Assembly (NCBI GenBank): GCA_013151875.1
Contig: JAADHL010000095.1
Coordinates: 1 to 10,837, forward strand
From: Deltaproteobacteria bacterium
GTDB taxonomy: Bacteria > Myxococcota_A > UBA9042 > DTJE01
Length of the DNA: 10,837 nucleotides
Direction of reading: 5' to 3'
The notes below the pieces were generated by a model. It was not told the DNA's origin. It saw nothing but the letters and a program-made list of their open reading frames with translations, and made no database searches. The translations under genes were made by a program, and so were the position numbers. Positions 1 to 7,619 of the stretch are shown here, piece by piece. The first letter of the stretch is position 1. Every line of letters begins with the position of its first letter.

Positions 1-989
1 TAGACTCTGGCGAACTTCTCGACCCACTGCTCGGACGGAGCCCGCCTGGACTGCGCCTCGGTGACCAGACGGATGATGTTGGCCAGGGTTGTCCTGTCCG
101 CGGGTTTCGTGCTCTGAATAACCAGTGTCCCGTTGCCGTTGATGCACCCGGCGAACACCTCGTCGCCGCTGTGTTTCCCCACGGGCATGGACTCACCGGT
201 GATCGGGGCCTGGTTGACGTCGCTTTCGCCCTGTACCACAAGCCCGTCAAGGGGGATCTTCTCCCCCGGAAGGACTACGAAACTGGCGCCTGCCTCGACT
301 GACTCGGGCGAAACCTCTCTTTCAACACCGTCGTCATCCACCAGACGCACCGAGTCCGGCGCGCTTTCCAGAAGCTTCTCCACGGCGCGCCTGGCCCGTC
401 CCACGCTCCAGGACTCGAGCAGCAGGGACAGCGCGAACAGGAACGAGACCATGGCGGCTTCCAGCCACTGATCGATGAACATCGCGCCCGTCACGGCAAT
501 GGTCATCAACAGATTCATGTCCGGGCGCAGGCGTCGCAACGCGGCCCAGGCCCTGGGCAGGATGTACCAGGCCCCCGATAGGGCGCTCAGACCATACGCG
601 ACGGCTGCCCAGATCGGGACGCCGTGCTCACCTGCCACTGCGGCCCGCAGTCCGCCGCCCAGGGCCGCGTGGAGCAAAAAGCCAATCGCCAGAAACGCCC
701 CGCTCACGCCAAGAGCGATTGCGCGGCCGTCAGCAAGACCGTCTTCGGTGGTCTGAGCCGCCGCGTCCTCCCAGACCTCGGCCCGCATCCCGGCCCGCCT
801 GACCGCATCAATGATCGAATCCACGTCGGTGGCCGGGCCTTCCGACGTCAGGGTCATCCGTCCTCTCAGCAAATCGAAAGACAGGTTGTCGTCCCCTCCG
901 GCGATTGGGCCCACCTCCCGGCGAAGAGCAGCGGTCTCCTCGGCGCAGTCCATCCCATGGATCCGATAGTGCGTGACTATTCGGTTCAT
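1..989 (-). CDS. P1B-type heavy-metal-translocating ATPase, N-terminal part (cut by left window edge)
   Basis: This would pump a soft or transition metal ion (probably Zn/Cd/Pb class) from the cytoplasm outward using ATP. About 329 residues are visible from an ATG at 989; the C-terminal part lies outside the window. Residues 1-70 form an HMA-like metal-binding domain with a GMDCAEE motif (12-18), so the usual second cysteine of CxxC is replaced by acidic residues. Hydrophobic segments follow at about 90-110, 125-146, 157-172 and 176-192, including the DMNLLMTIAVTGA stretch typical of this family. The actuator domain shows PGEKIPLDG (241-249) and the dephosphorylation motif TGES (264-267). The intramembrane CPC motif and the DKTGT phosphorylation site are not in view, so metal class is inferred only from the N-terminal motif and the context. 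The start lies 11 bases after the stop of the PII-like gene, with AGGA-type ribosome-binding bases in that gap, so it is the next gene in the operon. Confidence 0.93.
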   Translation of the reverse strand, partial: MNRIVTHYRIHGMDCAEETAALRREVGPIAGGDDNLSFDLLRGRMTLTSEGPATDVDSIIDAVRRAGMRAEVWEDAAAQTTEDGLADGRAIALGVSGAFLAIGFLLHAALGGGLRAAVAGEHGVPIWAAVAYGLSALSGAWYILPRAWAALRRLRPDMNLLMTIAVTGAMFIDQWLEAAMVSFLFALSLLLESWSVGRARRAVEKLLESAPDSVRLVDDDGVEREVSPESVEAGASFVVLPGEKIPLDGLVVQGESDVNQAPITGESMPVGKHSGDEVFAGCINGNGTLVIQSTKPADRTTLANIIRLVTEAQSRRAPSEQWVEKFARV

Positions 990-1000
990 TTTCCTTTCCT

Positions 1001-1342
1001 TCAGACCGCGGCCTCGCCCCTGTGCCCCGTGCGGATCTTGAGGGCATCGCTGATCTCGTAGACGAAGATCTTTCCGTCCCCGACATTGCCGGTATGTGCG
1101 GATCGGGCGATGGAGTCCACGACCAGTTCGGCCATGCCGTCTTTCACCACGATCTCGATCTTCGTCTTCTTTGCGAATCTGCAACCGCTGTGATGAACAA
1201 GGTGCTCCGTTCCCCGGGCCCGGGTCCTGCCCCAGCCAGCGACTTCGGACACGGTCATCCCGGGGAGTCCGTCAATCTCCGCAAGGGCGTCGCACACCTT
1301 GTCGAGCATGAACGACTGGATGATGGCCTTGATTTCCTTCAT
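1001..1342 (-). CDS. PII-like signalling protein, efflux-associated PII-NG type
   Basis: This is a 113-residue PII-superfamily protein (GlnB/GlnK fold; such proteins form cytoplasmic trimers that bind adenine nucleotides). Seen: the N-terminal MKEIKAIIQ strand, GMTVSEV (28-34), the KIEIVV strand (61-66), the B-loop TGNVGDGKIFV (84-94) and the C-terminal IRTGHRGE (103-110). In an ungapped alignment with E. coli GlnB the nucleotide-binding lysines and B-loop are kept. Tyr51 (uridylylation site) is Ser52 here and Tyr46 is His47. The T-loop instead carries a His/Cys cluster: His47, His50, His51, Cys54. Members lacking the T-loop tyrosine and encoded beside CusA/CzcA-type pumps have been described as the PII-NG group. 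A role in nitrogen control is therefore unlikely; regulation of the neighbouring RND pump or P1B ATPase is an inference. The ATG at 1342 is preferred over an upstream extension because a perfect AGGAGG lies 7 bases before it. The frame stays open much further upstream, but that part overlaps czcA. The start lies 11 bases after the czcA stop. Confidence 0.93.
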   Translation of the reverse strand: MKEIKAIIQSFMLDKVCDALAEIDGLPGMTVSEVAGWGRTRARGTEHLVHHSGCRFAKKTKIEIVVKDGMAELVVDSIARSAHTGNVGDGKIFVYEISDALKIRTGHRGEAAV

Positions 1343-1349
1343 GGCTGAA

Positions 1350-1355
1350 CCTCCT
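1350..1355 (-). promoter_or_regulatory. Ribosome-binding site of the PII-like gene
   Basis: The minus strand reads AGGAGG, 7 bases before the ATG at 1342. It fixes the start of the PII-like gene and overlaps the czcA stop codon (1354-1356) by two bases, so translation of the two genes is closely linked. Confidence 0.85.
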
Positions 1356-4300
1356 AGATTTCGATCTCCTTTGGTTTCTCGGCGAACCAACGATACAGGG
1401 CCGGGATCACCAGCAGGGTCAGCGCGGTCGAGGTGACCAGGCCGCCCAGCACAACCGTGGCCAGGGGACGCTGAACCTCGCTGCCCGTGCCCGATGCAAT
1501 CATCAGGGGGATGAGGCCCAGACCAGTGGTGGCGGCCGTCATCAGCACCGGGCGCAGGCGCATGGTCGCCGCGCGAACAGAAGCAGTGTCCACCGGTATC
1601 CCCTCGCGCACGAGCTGGTTCAGGTAGGTCACCAGGACCATTCCGTTTTCCAGCGCGATTCCGAACAGGGCGATGAACCCAACGGACGCGGGCACCGACA
1701 GGTTTAGACCGGACATCCACAGGGCCACGATGCCGCCGACGAGGGCCAGCGGGATGTTCAGCAGGATCAGCATGACGCTGCGCATGGACCCGAAATTCGT
1801 GAACAGCAGCAGGGCGATCAGCAACAGGGTGACCGGCACCACCACGGCCAGGCGTTTGTTGGCCTCCTGCTGCAGCCTGAACTGTCCGCCCCAGGTGACC
1901 TGATAGCCGGGGGGCAGGTCCAGATAGCGATCCAGGGCCTGCTGGGCCTCCTCCACGAAGCCGCCGATGTCCCGATCCACCACGTTGCACTGGATCGTGA
2001 TGAAACGCTGGTTGTGCTCGCGCGTGATCTGGCGGGGACCGACCACCTCGCGCACCTCGGCCAGCTCGGCCAGGGGCACGCGCAGGCCGGACGGGGTCTC
2101 GAACAGGACCTGCCGGATGGCCTCCACCGTGTCTCGGGAATCCGGGGCGTAGCGCACGTAGATGTCGAAACGCCGGATGCCCTCAAAGACCTGGCCCGCG
2201 ACCGCGCCGCCCACGGCTGCCCGAAGCGTGTCCTGGACGTCGGACAGGTTCAGCCCATAGCGCGCGATGGCCCGCCGGTTCGGGCGTACCACCACCTGCG
2301 GGGTCCCGGTGATCTGGTCGGCCTGCACGTCGGCAGCGCCCTTGACCCTGCCCACCACGGCCGCGATCTCATCGGCCTTTTTCTTGAGCACGTCTATGTC
2401 GTCCCCGAACAGCTTGATGGCCAGTTCGGCGCGCACGCCCTCCATCAGTTCGTCCACGCTCATCTGAATGGGCTGGGTCAGGTTCACCAGGACTCCGGGC
2501 ACGTCCCCGAGTTCTTTCCGGATCATGGCTTCGATATAGTCCTGTCCGCCGCCCTGCCTCCACTCGGATTTCGGCTTCAGCAGGACGTACATCTCGGCCG
2601 AGTTGACCGGGTCCGTGTGGGCGCCCACCTCGCCCCGGCCTATGCGCGTGACCACCTCCCTGATCTCCGGGATCTTCAACAGGCGTCGCTCGACTATCTG
2701 AGTGATGCGCGCGCTTTCGTCGATGGAAATCGACGGGGCAAGGGTCAGGCGGACAACCACCGTGCCTTCCTTCAGGGTGGGCGTGAACTCAGTGCCCAGG
2801 AACGGAAAGATGACGGCCCCCAGGGCGAGCAGAGCGACCGACATCAGGACCGCGACCCACCGTCTTGCGACAAAGAACTCCAGAGCGGGCCGGTAAACGG
2901 ACTGCAACGCGCGAACGACCCTGGGGTCCTGGGATTCCTTGTCGCCCTCTGATTCCTTGCGGCCTTTCATCAAGAACGAACCAAGGACCGGGGCCAGAAG
3001 CAGGGCATAGACCAGTGAACCCGCCATGGCGAGGGCCACGGTGTAGGCCAGTGGCCTGAATGTCTTGCCCTCCACTCCCTGCAACGCGAACAACGGCAGA
3101 AACACCAGGATTATTATGAGGATCGCGAAAGCGATGGGCCGGCCGACTTCCACGCAGGCGCGACCCACGACGGCGATTCGGGACTCGCCCGGCGGGGCCT
3201 GGCGCAGCAGGCGGTCCGAATTCTCGACCATCACTATGGCGGCATCCACCATCATCCCGATGGCAATGGCCAGACCGCCCAGGGACATGAGGTTGGCGGA
3301 CAGGCCGAACTGCTTCATGGCGATGAAGGCGAACATCACCGAGAACGGAATGGACAGGGCCACCACCAGGCTGGGCCTGAACCCCCCGATGAACACCAGG
3401 AGCACCAGCACCACCAACACGATCCCCTGGATCAGGGCGTCCGTCACCGTGGAAACCGATGCCTGCACCAGGTCCTTCTGCTGGTAGTAGGGCACGATGC
3501 GCAGGCCTTCGGGGAGCATCTGGTTGATCTGGTCGAACCTGTCCTCGACCCTCTGGATCACGGTGGACGCGTTGGACCCGTATAGCTTGATCACCTGGCC
3601 GGACACCACCTCGCCCTTTCCGTTGCGGGTCTGAAGTCCGAACCGGATGGCGCCTCCCACCTTGATGTCGGCCACGTCGCCCAGCACGATTGGGTTGCCG
3701 TCCACCGTCTTGACCACGATCTCGTTCAGGTCGTCAATCCCTTCGGCCAGGCCCACCGAGCGTACTATGTACTGCTCGCCGCCCTTGACTATGTACTGTG
3801 CGCCCACATTGACGTTGTTGGACCTGATGCGCTGGATCACCTCGGGCAGCGTCAGGTCGTAGGTCAGCAGGGCGTCCGGGTTGATCACCACGTGGAACTG
3901 CTTTTCGAACCCGCCTATGCCCAGGACCTCCGTGACCTCGGGCACGGTCTGCAGGTTGATCTTCACGACCCAGTCCTGGATCGTGCGCAATTCTTCCAGG
4001 GACCATTTTCCGGTGGTGTCCTCCAGGTAATAGAAAAGGACCAGGCCCATGCCGGTCGAAATGGGCCCCAGTTGGGGCTCGCCGAAGCCATCGGGAATCC
4101 CCTCCCTGGCCTCCTGCAGGCGTTCGTTCACCACCTGTCTGGTGAAATAGATGTCCATCCCGTCCTTGAAATAGAGGTTCACGACGGACAGTCCGAAGTT
4201 CGAAATAGAGCGGATGGTTTCCAGGCCCGGCAGGCCGTTCATTGCGGTCTCTACCGGGAAGGTGACGTATTTCTCGACCTCTTCAGGGGCGAGTCCCTCG

Positions 4301-4458
4301 GTCAACGTGAACACCTGCACCAGGTTAGGGGATACGTCGGGAAACGCATCCACGGGGAGTTGGCGATAGCTCAGGTAGCCGGCGCCGAGGACCAGCACGC
4401 CCAGGGCGGCCATGAGCATCCGGTTGCCCAACGCAATATCTATGAGTCGTCGAATCAT
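1354..4458 (-). CDS. czcA: Heavy-metal efflux RND transporter, CzcA/CusA family inner-membrane pump
   Basis: This 1034-residue protein is full length for the HME-RND family. It is the proton-driven inner-membrane pump of a tripartite system that exports metal ions through the outer membrane. Seen: N-terminal helix 1 (about 10-30) followed by the PVDAFPD family motif (35-41); a first periplasmic domain to about 335; a helix block at about 340-495; a second periplasmic domain (about 560-870) with QPIQMSVDELMEGVRAELA (662-680) and the KLFGDD motif (682-687); and a last helix block with GIALENGMVLV (933-943). Helix 4 carries GGLAIAIGMMVDAAIVMVEN (394-413), with the charged proton-relay candidates Asp405 and Glu412. 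That helix-4 pattern resembles CusA-type (Cu/Ag) pumps, while the QPIQM...ELMEGVR segment resembles CzcA (divalent metals), so substrate is uncertain. A GGAGG (4467-4471) lies 8 bases before the ATG. The gene starts 20 bases after the czcB stop. Confidence 0.96.
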   Translation of the reverse strand: MIRRLIDIALGNRMLMAALGVLVLGAGYLSYRQLPVDAFPDVSPNLVQVFTLTEGLAPEEVEKYVTFPVETAMNGLPGLETIRSISNFGLSVVNLYFKDGMDIYFTRQVVNERLQEAREGIPDGFGEPQLGPISTGMGLVLFYYLEDTTGKWSLEELRTIQDWVVKINLQTVPEVTEVLGIGGFEKQFHVVINPDALLTYDLTLPEVIQRIRSNNVNVGAQYIVKGGEQYIVRSVGLAEGIDDLNEIVVKTVDGNPIVLGDVADIKVGGAIRFGLQTRNGKGEVVSGQVIKLYGSNASTVIQRVEDRFDQINQMLPEGLRIVPYYQQKDLVQASVSTVTDALIQGIVLVVLVLLVFIGGFRPSLVVALSIPFSVMFAFIAMKQFGLSANLMSLGGLAIAIGMMVDAAIVMVENSDRLLRQAPPGESRIAVVGRACVEVGRPIAFAILIIILVFLPLFALQGVEGKTFRPLAYTVALAMAGSLVYALLLAPVLGSFLMKGRKESEGDKESQDPRVVRALQSVYRPALEFFVARRWVAVLMSVALLALGAVIFPFLGTEFTPTLKEGTVVVRLTLAPSISIDESARITQIVERRLLKIPEIREVVTRIGRGEVGAHTDPVNSAEMYVLLKPKSEWRQGGGQDYIEAMIRKELGDVPGVLVNLTQPIQMSVDELMEGVRAELAIKLFGDDIDVLKKKADEIAAVVGRVKGAADVQADQITGTPQVVVRPNRRAIARYGLNLSDVQDTLRAAVGGAVAGQVFEGIRRFDIYVRYAPDSRDTVEAIRQVLFETPSGLRVPLAELAEVREVVGPRQITREHNQRFITIQCNVVDRDIGGFVEEAQQALDRYLDLPPGYQVTWGGQFRLQQEANKRLAVVVPVTLLLIALLLFTNFGSMRSVMLILLNIPLALVGGIVALWMSGLNLSVPASVGFIALFGIALENGMVLVTYLNQLVREGIPVDTASVRAATMRLRPVLMTAATTGLGLIPLMIASGTGSEVQRPLATVVLGGLVTSTALTLLVIPALYRWFAEKPKEIEI

Positions 4459-4478
4459 GATCGTTGCCTCCGTGCGTG

Positions 4479-5675
4479 TCAGTGTCCGTGTTCGTCGTCC
4501 TCGAAGGATGATTTCTGCATCTGCGCCTTCAGGGTGAATGCCTGGGTCGCCGCAAAACGGTCGCCTGCCTTCAGACCCGCCTTGATCTCCACAAGCTCCC
4601 CGTCGGCCAGGCCTTTTTTCACGGGGCGCGGCTTGAACCCTTCCGGGGTCTCGACAAACACGACCTCGTGGTCGTCCATGTCCATGACCGCCTGAACGGG
4701 TATCGCCACCGCGGCCTTGACCTCACCCACGGCCACCCGCCCGGTCACGAACATGCCCGGCTTCCACGCGCCGTCCGTGTTGTCCAGCACCACGCGGGCC
4801 CGGGCCGTCCTGGTGGATTCGTCCACGACCGGGCTCACGTAATCGATCCGCCCCTCGGCCTTCAGAACTCCCTGATCCGAGCTGATCTCGACCGTCTGAC
4901 CCTCGCGGACCATGGCCAGGTCCTTCTGGTACACGGTCAGGTACACCCACACTATGCTCAGGTCGGCCACGATGAAGGCCTTGGTGTCGCTGTCCAGTTT
5001 CTCGCCCAGCGTCGCGTGCTTTTCGATCACCGTCCCGTTGATGGGCGCGACCACGTCGAAACGGGCGATGGGTTGCTCGGGGTTCCTGGCGAGCCGCTTC
5101 AGGTCCTTGTTGGAAAAACCGAGGGCGTGCAGCTTCTGTTCGGACGAACGGCGTTGAATGCGCGCCTCCGCCAGCGCGGTCCGGGCGTTCAGGTATTCCT
5201 GTTCCGAGCTGATCTTCTGCTTGTACAGGCGTTCTTCGCGGGCGTATGTGGCGCGCCACAGCGAGACCCTTTCCCTGGCGGCCAGCCAATCGGCCTTGAG
5301 GTTCGCCAGTTCCCGGCTGTCGATGACCGCCATCACGTCGCCCTTGTGCACCTGGTCCCCGATCCCGGCTCGCACCTCGCGTACACGCCCTGGAACCAGT
5401 GGGGCCACGTGCGCCAGGCGATCCGGGTTGAGCATGACCTCGCCCGGCAGTTCGAGCCTGGCCCTGACAACGCCTGGGCCTGCGATCCGCAACTCAATCC
5501 CGAATTCCTTCAGCTCGTCCGGGCTCAATCGGACCGCGGTCGGCTCGCCGTGTTCTTCTTCGCTCTCTTCGTGCTGGTCCTTGACCTTGGGGTCTTCGTC
5601 CCCTTTTCCGCATCCGGGCAGTACGGCAATCGCGGCCGTCGCGACGAGGCACAGTATCCCTAGTGGGCTCTTCAT
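4479..5675 (-). CDS. czcB: RND efflux periplasmic adaptor (membrane fusion protein), CzcB/CusB family lipoprotein
   Basis: This 398-residue adaptor would bridge the inner-membrane pump and the outer-membrane channel in the periplasm. Seen: a signal peptide ending in lipobox LPGC (19-22), predicting a lipid-anchored Cys22; an acidic His-containing stretch right after it (DQHEESEEEHGEP, 33-45) that could bind metal; the first half of a lipoyl/barrel-sandwich domain (PGRVREVRAGIGDQVHKGD, 95-113); a helical hairpin (about 120-185) rich in Arg, Ala and Glu; the second lipoyl half (VVAPINGTVIEKHATLGEKL, 208-227); and beta-barrel and membrane-proximal domains to the end, including the AWKPGMFV family motif (303-310). 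The C-terminus DDEHGH (393-398) is a second possible metal-binding tail. The ATG overlaps the stop of the upstream outer-membrane-factor gene in an ATGA (5672-5675), so the two are translationally coupled. An AAGGAG (5683-5688) lies 7 bases before the start. Confidence 0.95.
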   Translation of the reverse strand: MKSPLGILCLVATAAIAVLPGCGKGDEDPKVKDQHEESEEEHGEPTAVRLSPDELKEFGIELRIAGPGVVRARLELPGEVMLNPDRLAHVAPLVPGRVREVRAGIGDQVHKGDVMAVIDSRELANLKADWLAARERVSLWRATYAREERLYKQKISSEQEYLNARTALAEARIQRRSSEQKLHALGFSNKDLKRLARNPEQPIARFDVVAPINGTVIEKHATLGEKLDSDTKAFIVADLSIVWVYLTVYQKDLAMVREGQTVEISSDQGVLKAEGRIDYVSPVVDESTRTARARVVLDNTDGAWKPGMFVTGRVAVGEVKAAVAIPVQAVMDMDDHEVVFVETPEGFKPRPVKKGLADGELVEIKAGLKAGDRFAATQAFTLKAQMQKSSFEDDEHGH

Positions 5676-7063
5676 TGTTCTTCTCCTTCGATGATGCCGG
5701 CCTTCCCGCCGTTGAGTATTTTGCCGGTCAGCCTCTGAACGTCGATCACGGCCTCGTGATATGTCCTCAATGCCTCGAGATGACGTCCCCGGACCGCGAA
5801 AAGCGTCCGCTGAGCATCCAGCATGTCCAGATATGGAAACTTTCCCTCTTCATATCCCACGCGGGCCGCGTCGAACGCGGCGCGGGCGCCTGACAGGGCC
5901 TCGTCCCGCAAGGAAACGACCTCATGGTAGGCACCCAGAAGGCGCTGCCATGCCTGCTCCAGCGCGGAGCCGATCCGGACCCGGGCGGCGCTTCGCCTTG
6001 CCCCGGCGGCCGACCGTTCGAATTCTGCCTCGCGGATTGCACCCTGATTCCGATCGAATATGGGGAAGGGGATGGAAATGCCTACCGTGGCCGCGAAATC
6101 GCCGGTATCCTCCAGGCGCTGCATGCCGGCAAAGATGGTCAGGTCCGGGACGCCGAGCGACCTTTCCAGGTCCACGCGGGCATCGCTGAGCATGATTTCC
6201 CTTTCCCAGCGGGCAAGGTCCGGATTTGCGTCCAGTCGGCCCTCTATTTTCTCTTTTTGCGGCAGGCCCTTGACCTCGACGAACCGCCCGACGGCCCGCG
6301 CGAACCCTGGTGAACTTCCTCCCCAGGTGGCGGACAACGAACGTCTTGCAGCTTCAAGCGTCCTCTTTGCGTTTTCCAGCTCGATGCGGCTCGTGGCGCG
6401 CGAGACCCTTGCGCGCATCCTCTGCACGGGCGAAACCTTGCCGGCCTCGACCCTTCGGGACACGGCATCCAGGACCTGCCCGGCCAGATCGGCCGACTCC
6501 TGGGCCAGGTCCAGGCGGGCCTGAGCGGCCAGGACCCGCACGAACGCCTTGGATGTGCGGGCAATCAGGTCCAGGCGGGCGGCTTCCCAGTCCCAGCCGG
6601 ACAGGTCCCGTTGCGCCTTGGCCACCAGGGTCTGACTGCCGAGGCGCCCTCCAATGGGAAACGCCTGGCTCAAGGTGGCGTTCGTTTGAGCCGCGCGGAA
6701 CCCGGACAGCGCCCCCGTGCCCCCGATCTGTTCCAGACTTACGTCCAGTTCCGGGTTGGGGAACAGCCCAGCCTGTTCCACCCCGGCTTCGCGGGCGCGC
6801 ACCTCCCACGCCGAGGCCGCGAGTGACGGGTTGTGGCCAATGGCCAGGGAAAGGGCCTGTTCCAGGGTCAGGTCGCCCGTTGGTTCCTTTGCAACGGGAA
6901 AGGCGTCTTTCACATCGGCGGGTTCAGTGGAGGCCTTGAACGCAGGGTAGCTTGCCCCCAACTCCCGCGGTTGCGGCCAGGCCACGTCGGCCCGTTGCGC
7001 CGCGCACGACCACAGGGTCGCGAAAAGCATCGCCGTCAGGAACAACATAATCGGTGTTTTCAC
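5672..7063 (-). CDS. czcC: Outer-membrane factor of the efflux pump, TolC/CzcC family
   Basis: This 463-residue protein would form the trimeric outer-membrane channel of the tripartite pump. Seen: a hydrophobic signal peptide with a possible lipobox LWSC (17-20); the first outer-membrane-efflux repeat (DLTLEQALSLAIGHNPSL, 64-81; GLFPNPELDVSLEQ, 99-112); the SQAFPIGGR turn (132-140); long Ala/Arg-rich helices; and the second repeat with the CzcC-typical VGISIPFPIFDRNQG (327-341) and DMLDAQRTL (413-421). The start codon is GTG at 7063. A GGAG (7073-7076) lies 9 bases upstream and an AGGA closer in; the next Met (7048) has no ribosome-binding bases and would shorten the signal peptide. It is separated from the upstream Cys-rich gene by 127 bases, the widest gap in the operon, and overlaps czcB by 4 bases downstream. 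Substrate is set by the partner pump, not by this gene. Confidence 0.94.
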   Translation of the reverse strand: MKTPIMLFLTAMLFATLWSCAAQRADVAWPQPRELGASYPAFKASTEPADVKDAFPVAKEPTGDLTLEQALSLAIGHNPSLAASAWEVRAREAGVEQAGLFPNPELDVSLEQIGGTGALSGFRAAQTNATLSQAFPIGGRLGSQTLVAKAQRDLSGWDWEAARLDLIARTSKAFVRVLAAQARLDLAQESADLAGQVLDAVSRRVEAGKVSPVQRMRARVSRATSRIELENAKRTLEAARRSLSATWGGSSPGFARAVGRFVEVKGLPQKEKIEGRLDANPDLARWEREIMLSDARVDLERSLGVPDLTIFAGMQRLEDTGDFAATVGISIPFPIFDRNQGAIREAEFERSAAGARRSAARVRIGSALEQAWQRLLGAYHEVVSLRDEALSGARAAFDAARVGYEEGKFPYLDMLDAQRTLFAVRGRHLEALRTYHEAVIDVQRLTGKILNGGKAGIIEGEEQ

Positions 7064-7190
7064 TTTTCCTGTCTCCGTCTACTACCAGTATTCCTGTCGT
7101 ATCCGCCCGCGCTCCGGGTCGCGGGTTCACTCGTCGTCGTGCATTACGCGGCGCCGGATACGGGTCTGTGATTGTGGGGTGATTCGAGGT
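7064..7190 (-). other. 127-bp spacer before czcC containing a potential nested RNA fold
   Basis: This leader is transcribed on the minus strand between the Cys-rich gene and czcC. It holds a perfect 8-base inverted pair, CGTATCCG (7098-7105) and CGGATACG (7155-7162). Nested inside, directly abutting one arm, is a perfect 6-base stem CCCGCG (7106-7111) / CGCGGG (7120-7125) with an 8-base loop. The remaining inner segment (7126-7154) can form a weaker CGTCG/CGGCG-type hairpin, giving a possible three-way junction. No T-run follows the stems, so a simple intrinsic terminator is unlikely, and I see no convincing -35/-10 pair. The function is unknown: an mRNA-stability, processing or regulatory element is possible, and so is chance in GC-rich DNA. 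Confidence 0.45.
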
Positions 7191-7619
7191 CTAGGTCAGA
7201 AGAATGACCGAGCGCTGCAGTTGGACAAGGGGCTTTGCATTGTCCCAAAAGCCAGGATGAGGATTCGCGCCGGGGCTACGGGCGAACAGGTCGGCCTGGA
7301 CCAATAGCGCCTGAATCGGCGACACGGCGTGCCGGGACTGAAGAGCCTGTCGGCTGGAAAACTTGTGTTCGGCCACGGACAGGAAAGGTATGTCCAGGCA
7401 AGGTCCGCAGACATCGCCCATATACAGAGCCATGTCGCCGGACGCATCATGGCCGCAGCAGGCCCCGCCCACCGACTCCACCGCGACGTGCCCGTTTTCA
7501 CCCAGGCAAAGCACCTTGCCGTCCATGCCCATGGGCAGGAACAGATACGCAGCCAGGGTCAGGGCGATCACTTTCGACAGGGGCGCAGTCAGGCCCTTTT
7601 TCCCGCGGAGCAGCGTCAC
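7191..7619 (-). CDS. Small exported Cys-rich protein of unknown function in the metal-efflux operon
   Basis: I cannot assign this 142-residue protein to a named family. Residues 1-13 are basic/polar and 14-31 form a hydrophobic segment ending LPMG, so it is probably exported or membrane-anchored, facing the periplasm. It carries five cysteines in three clusters: VLCLGENGH (36-44), GGACCGHD (51-58) and DVCGPCLD (69-76). The CGPC pair looks like a thioredoxin-type or metal-binding CxxC, and the histidines beside the cysteines strengthen a metal-ligand reading. The C-terminal half (80-142) has no recognisable motif. The start is GTG at 7619, overlapping the repressor's TGA as GTGA and backed by AGGAGG 7 bases upstream, so it is surely translated with the repressor. 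Its position between metal sensor and efflux channel suggests a periplasmic metal-binding or accessory role; this is inference. Confidence 0.85.
   Translation of the reverse strand: MTLLRGKKGLTAPLSKVIALTLAAYLFLPMGMDGKVLCLGENGHVAVESVGGACCGHDASGDMALYMGDVCGPCLDIPFLSVAEHKFSSRQALQSRHAVSPIQALLVQADLFARSPGANPHPGFWDNAKPLVQLQRSVILLT

Noticed and set aside
1001..1342. Calling the PII-like gene glnB or glnK, a nitrogen regulator
   Set aside because: The uridylylated tyrosine is absent, no ammonium transporter or glutamine synthetase is nearby, and the gene is embedded in a metal-efflux operon.
1343..1990. Upstream extension of the PII-like frame into czcA
   Set aside because: The extension is Arg/Gly/Pro-rich shadow sequence inside czcA; a perfect ribosome-binding site and the PII N-terminal motif place the start at 1342.
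4668..5663. Plus-strand open frame of 331 codons antisense to czcB
   Set aside because: No ribosome-binding site or motif, and composition is typical of an antisense shadow of a clear family gene. The same applies to the plus-strand frames at 2014-2952 and 3892-4695.
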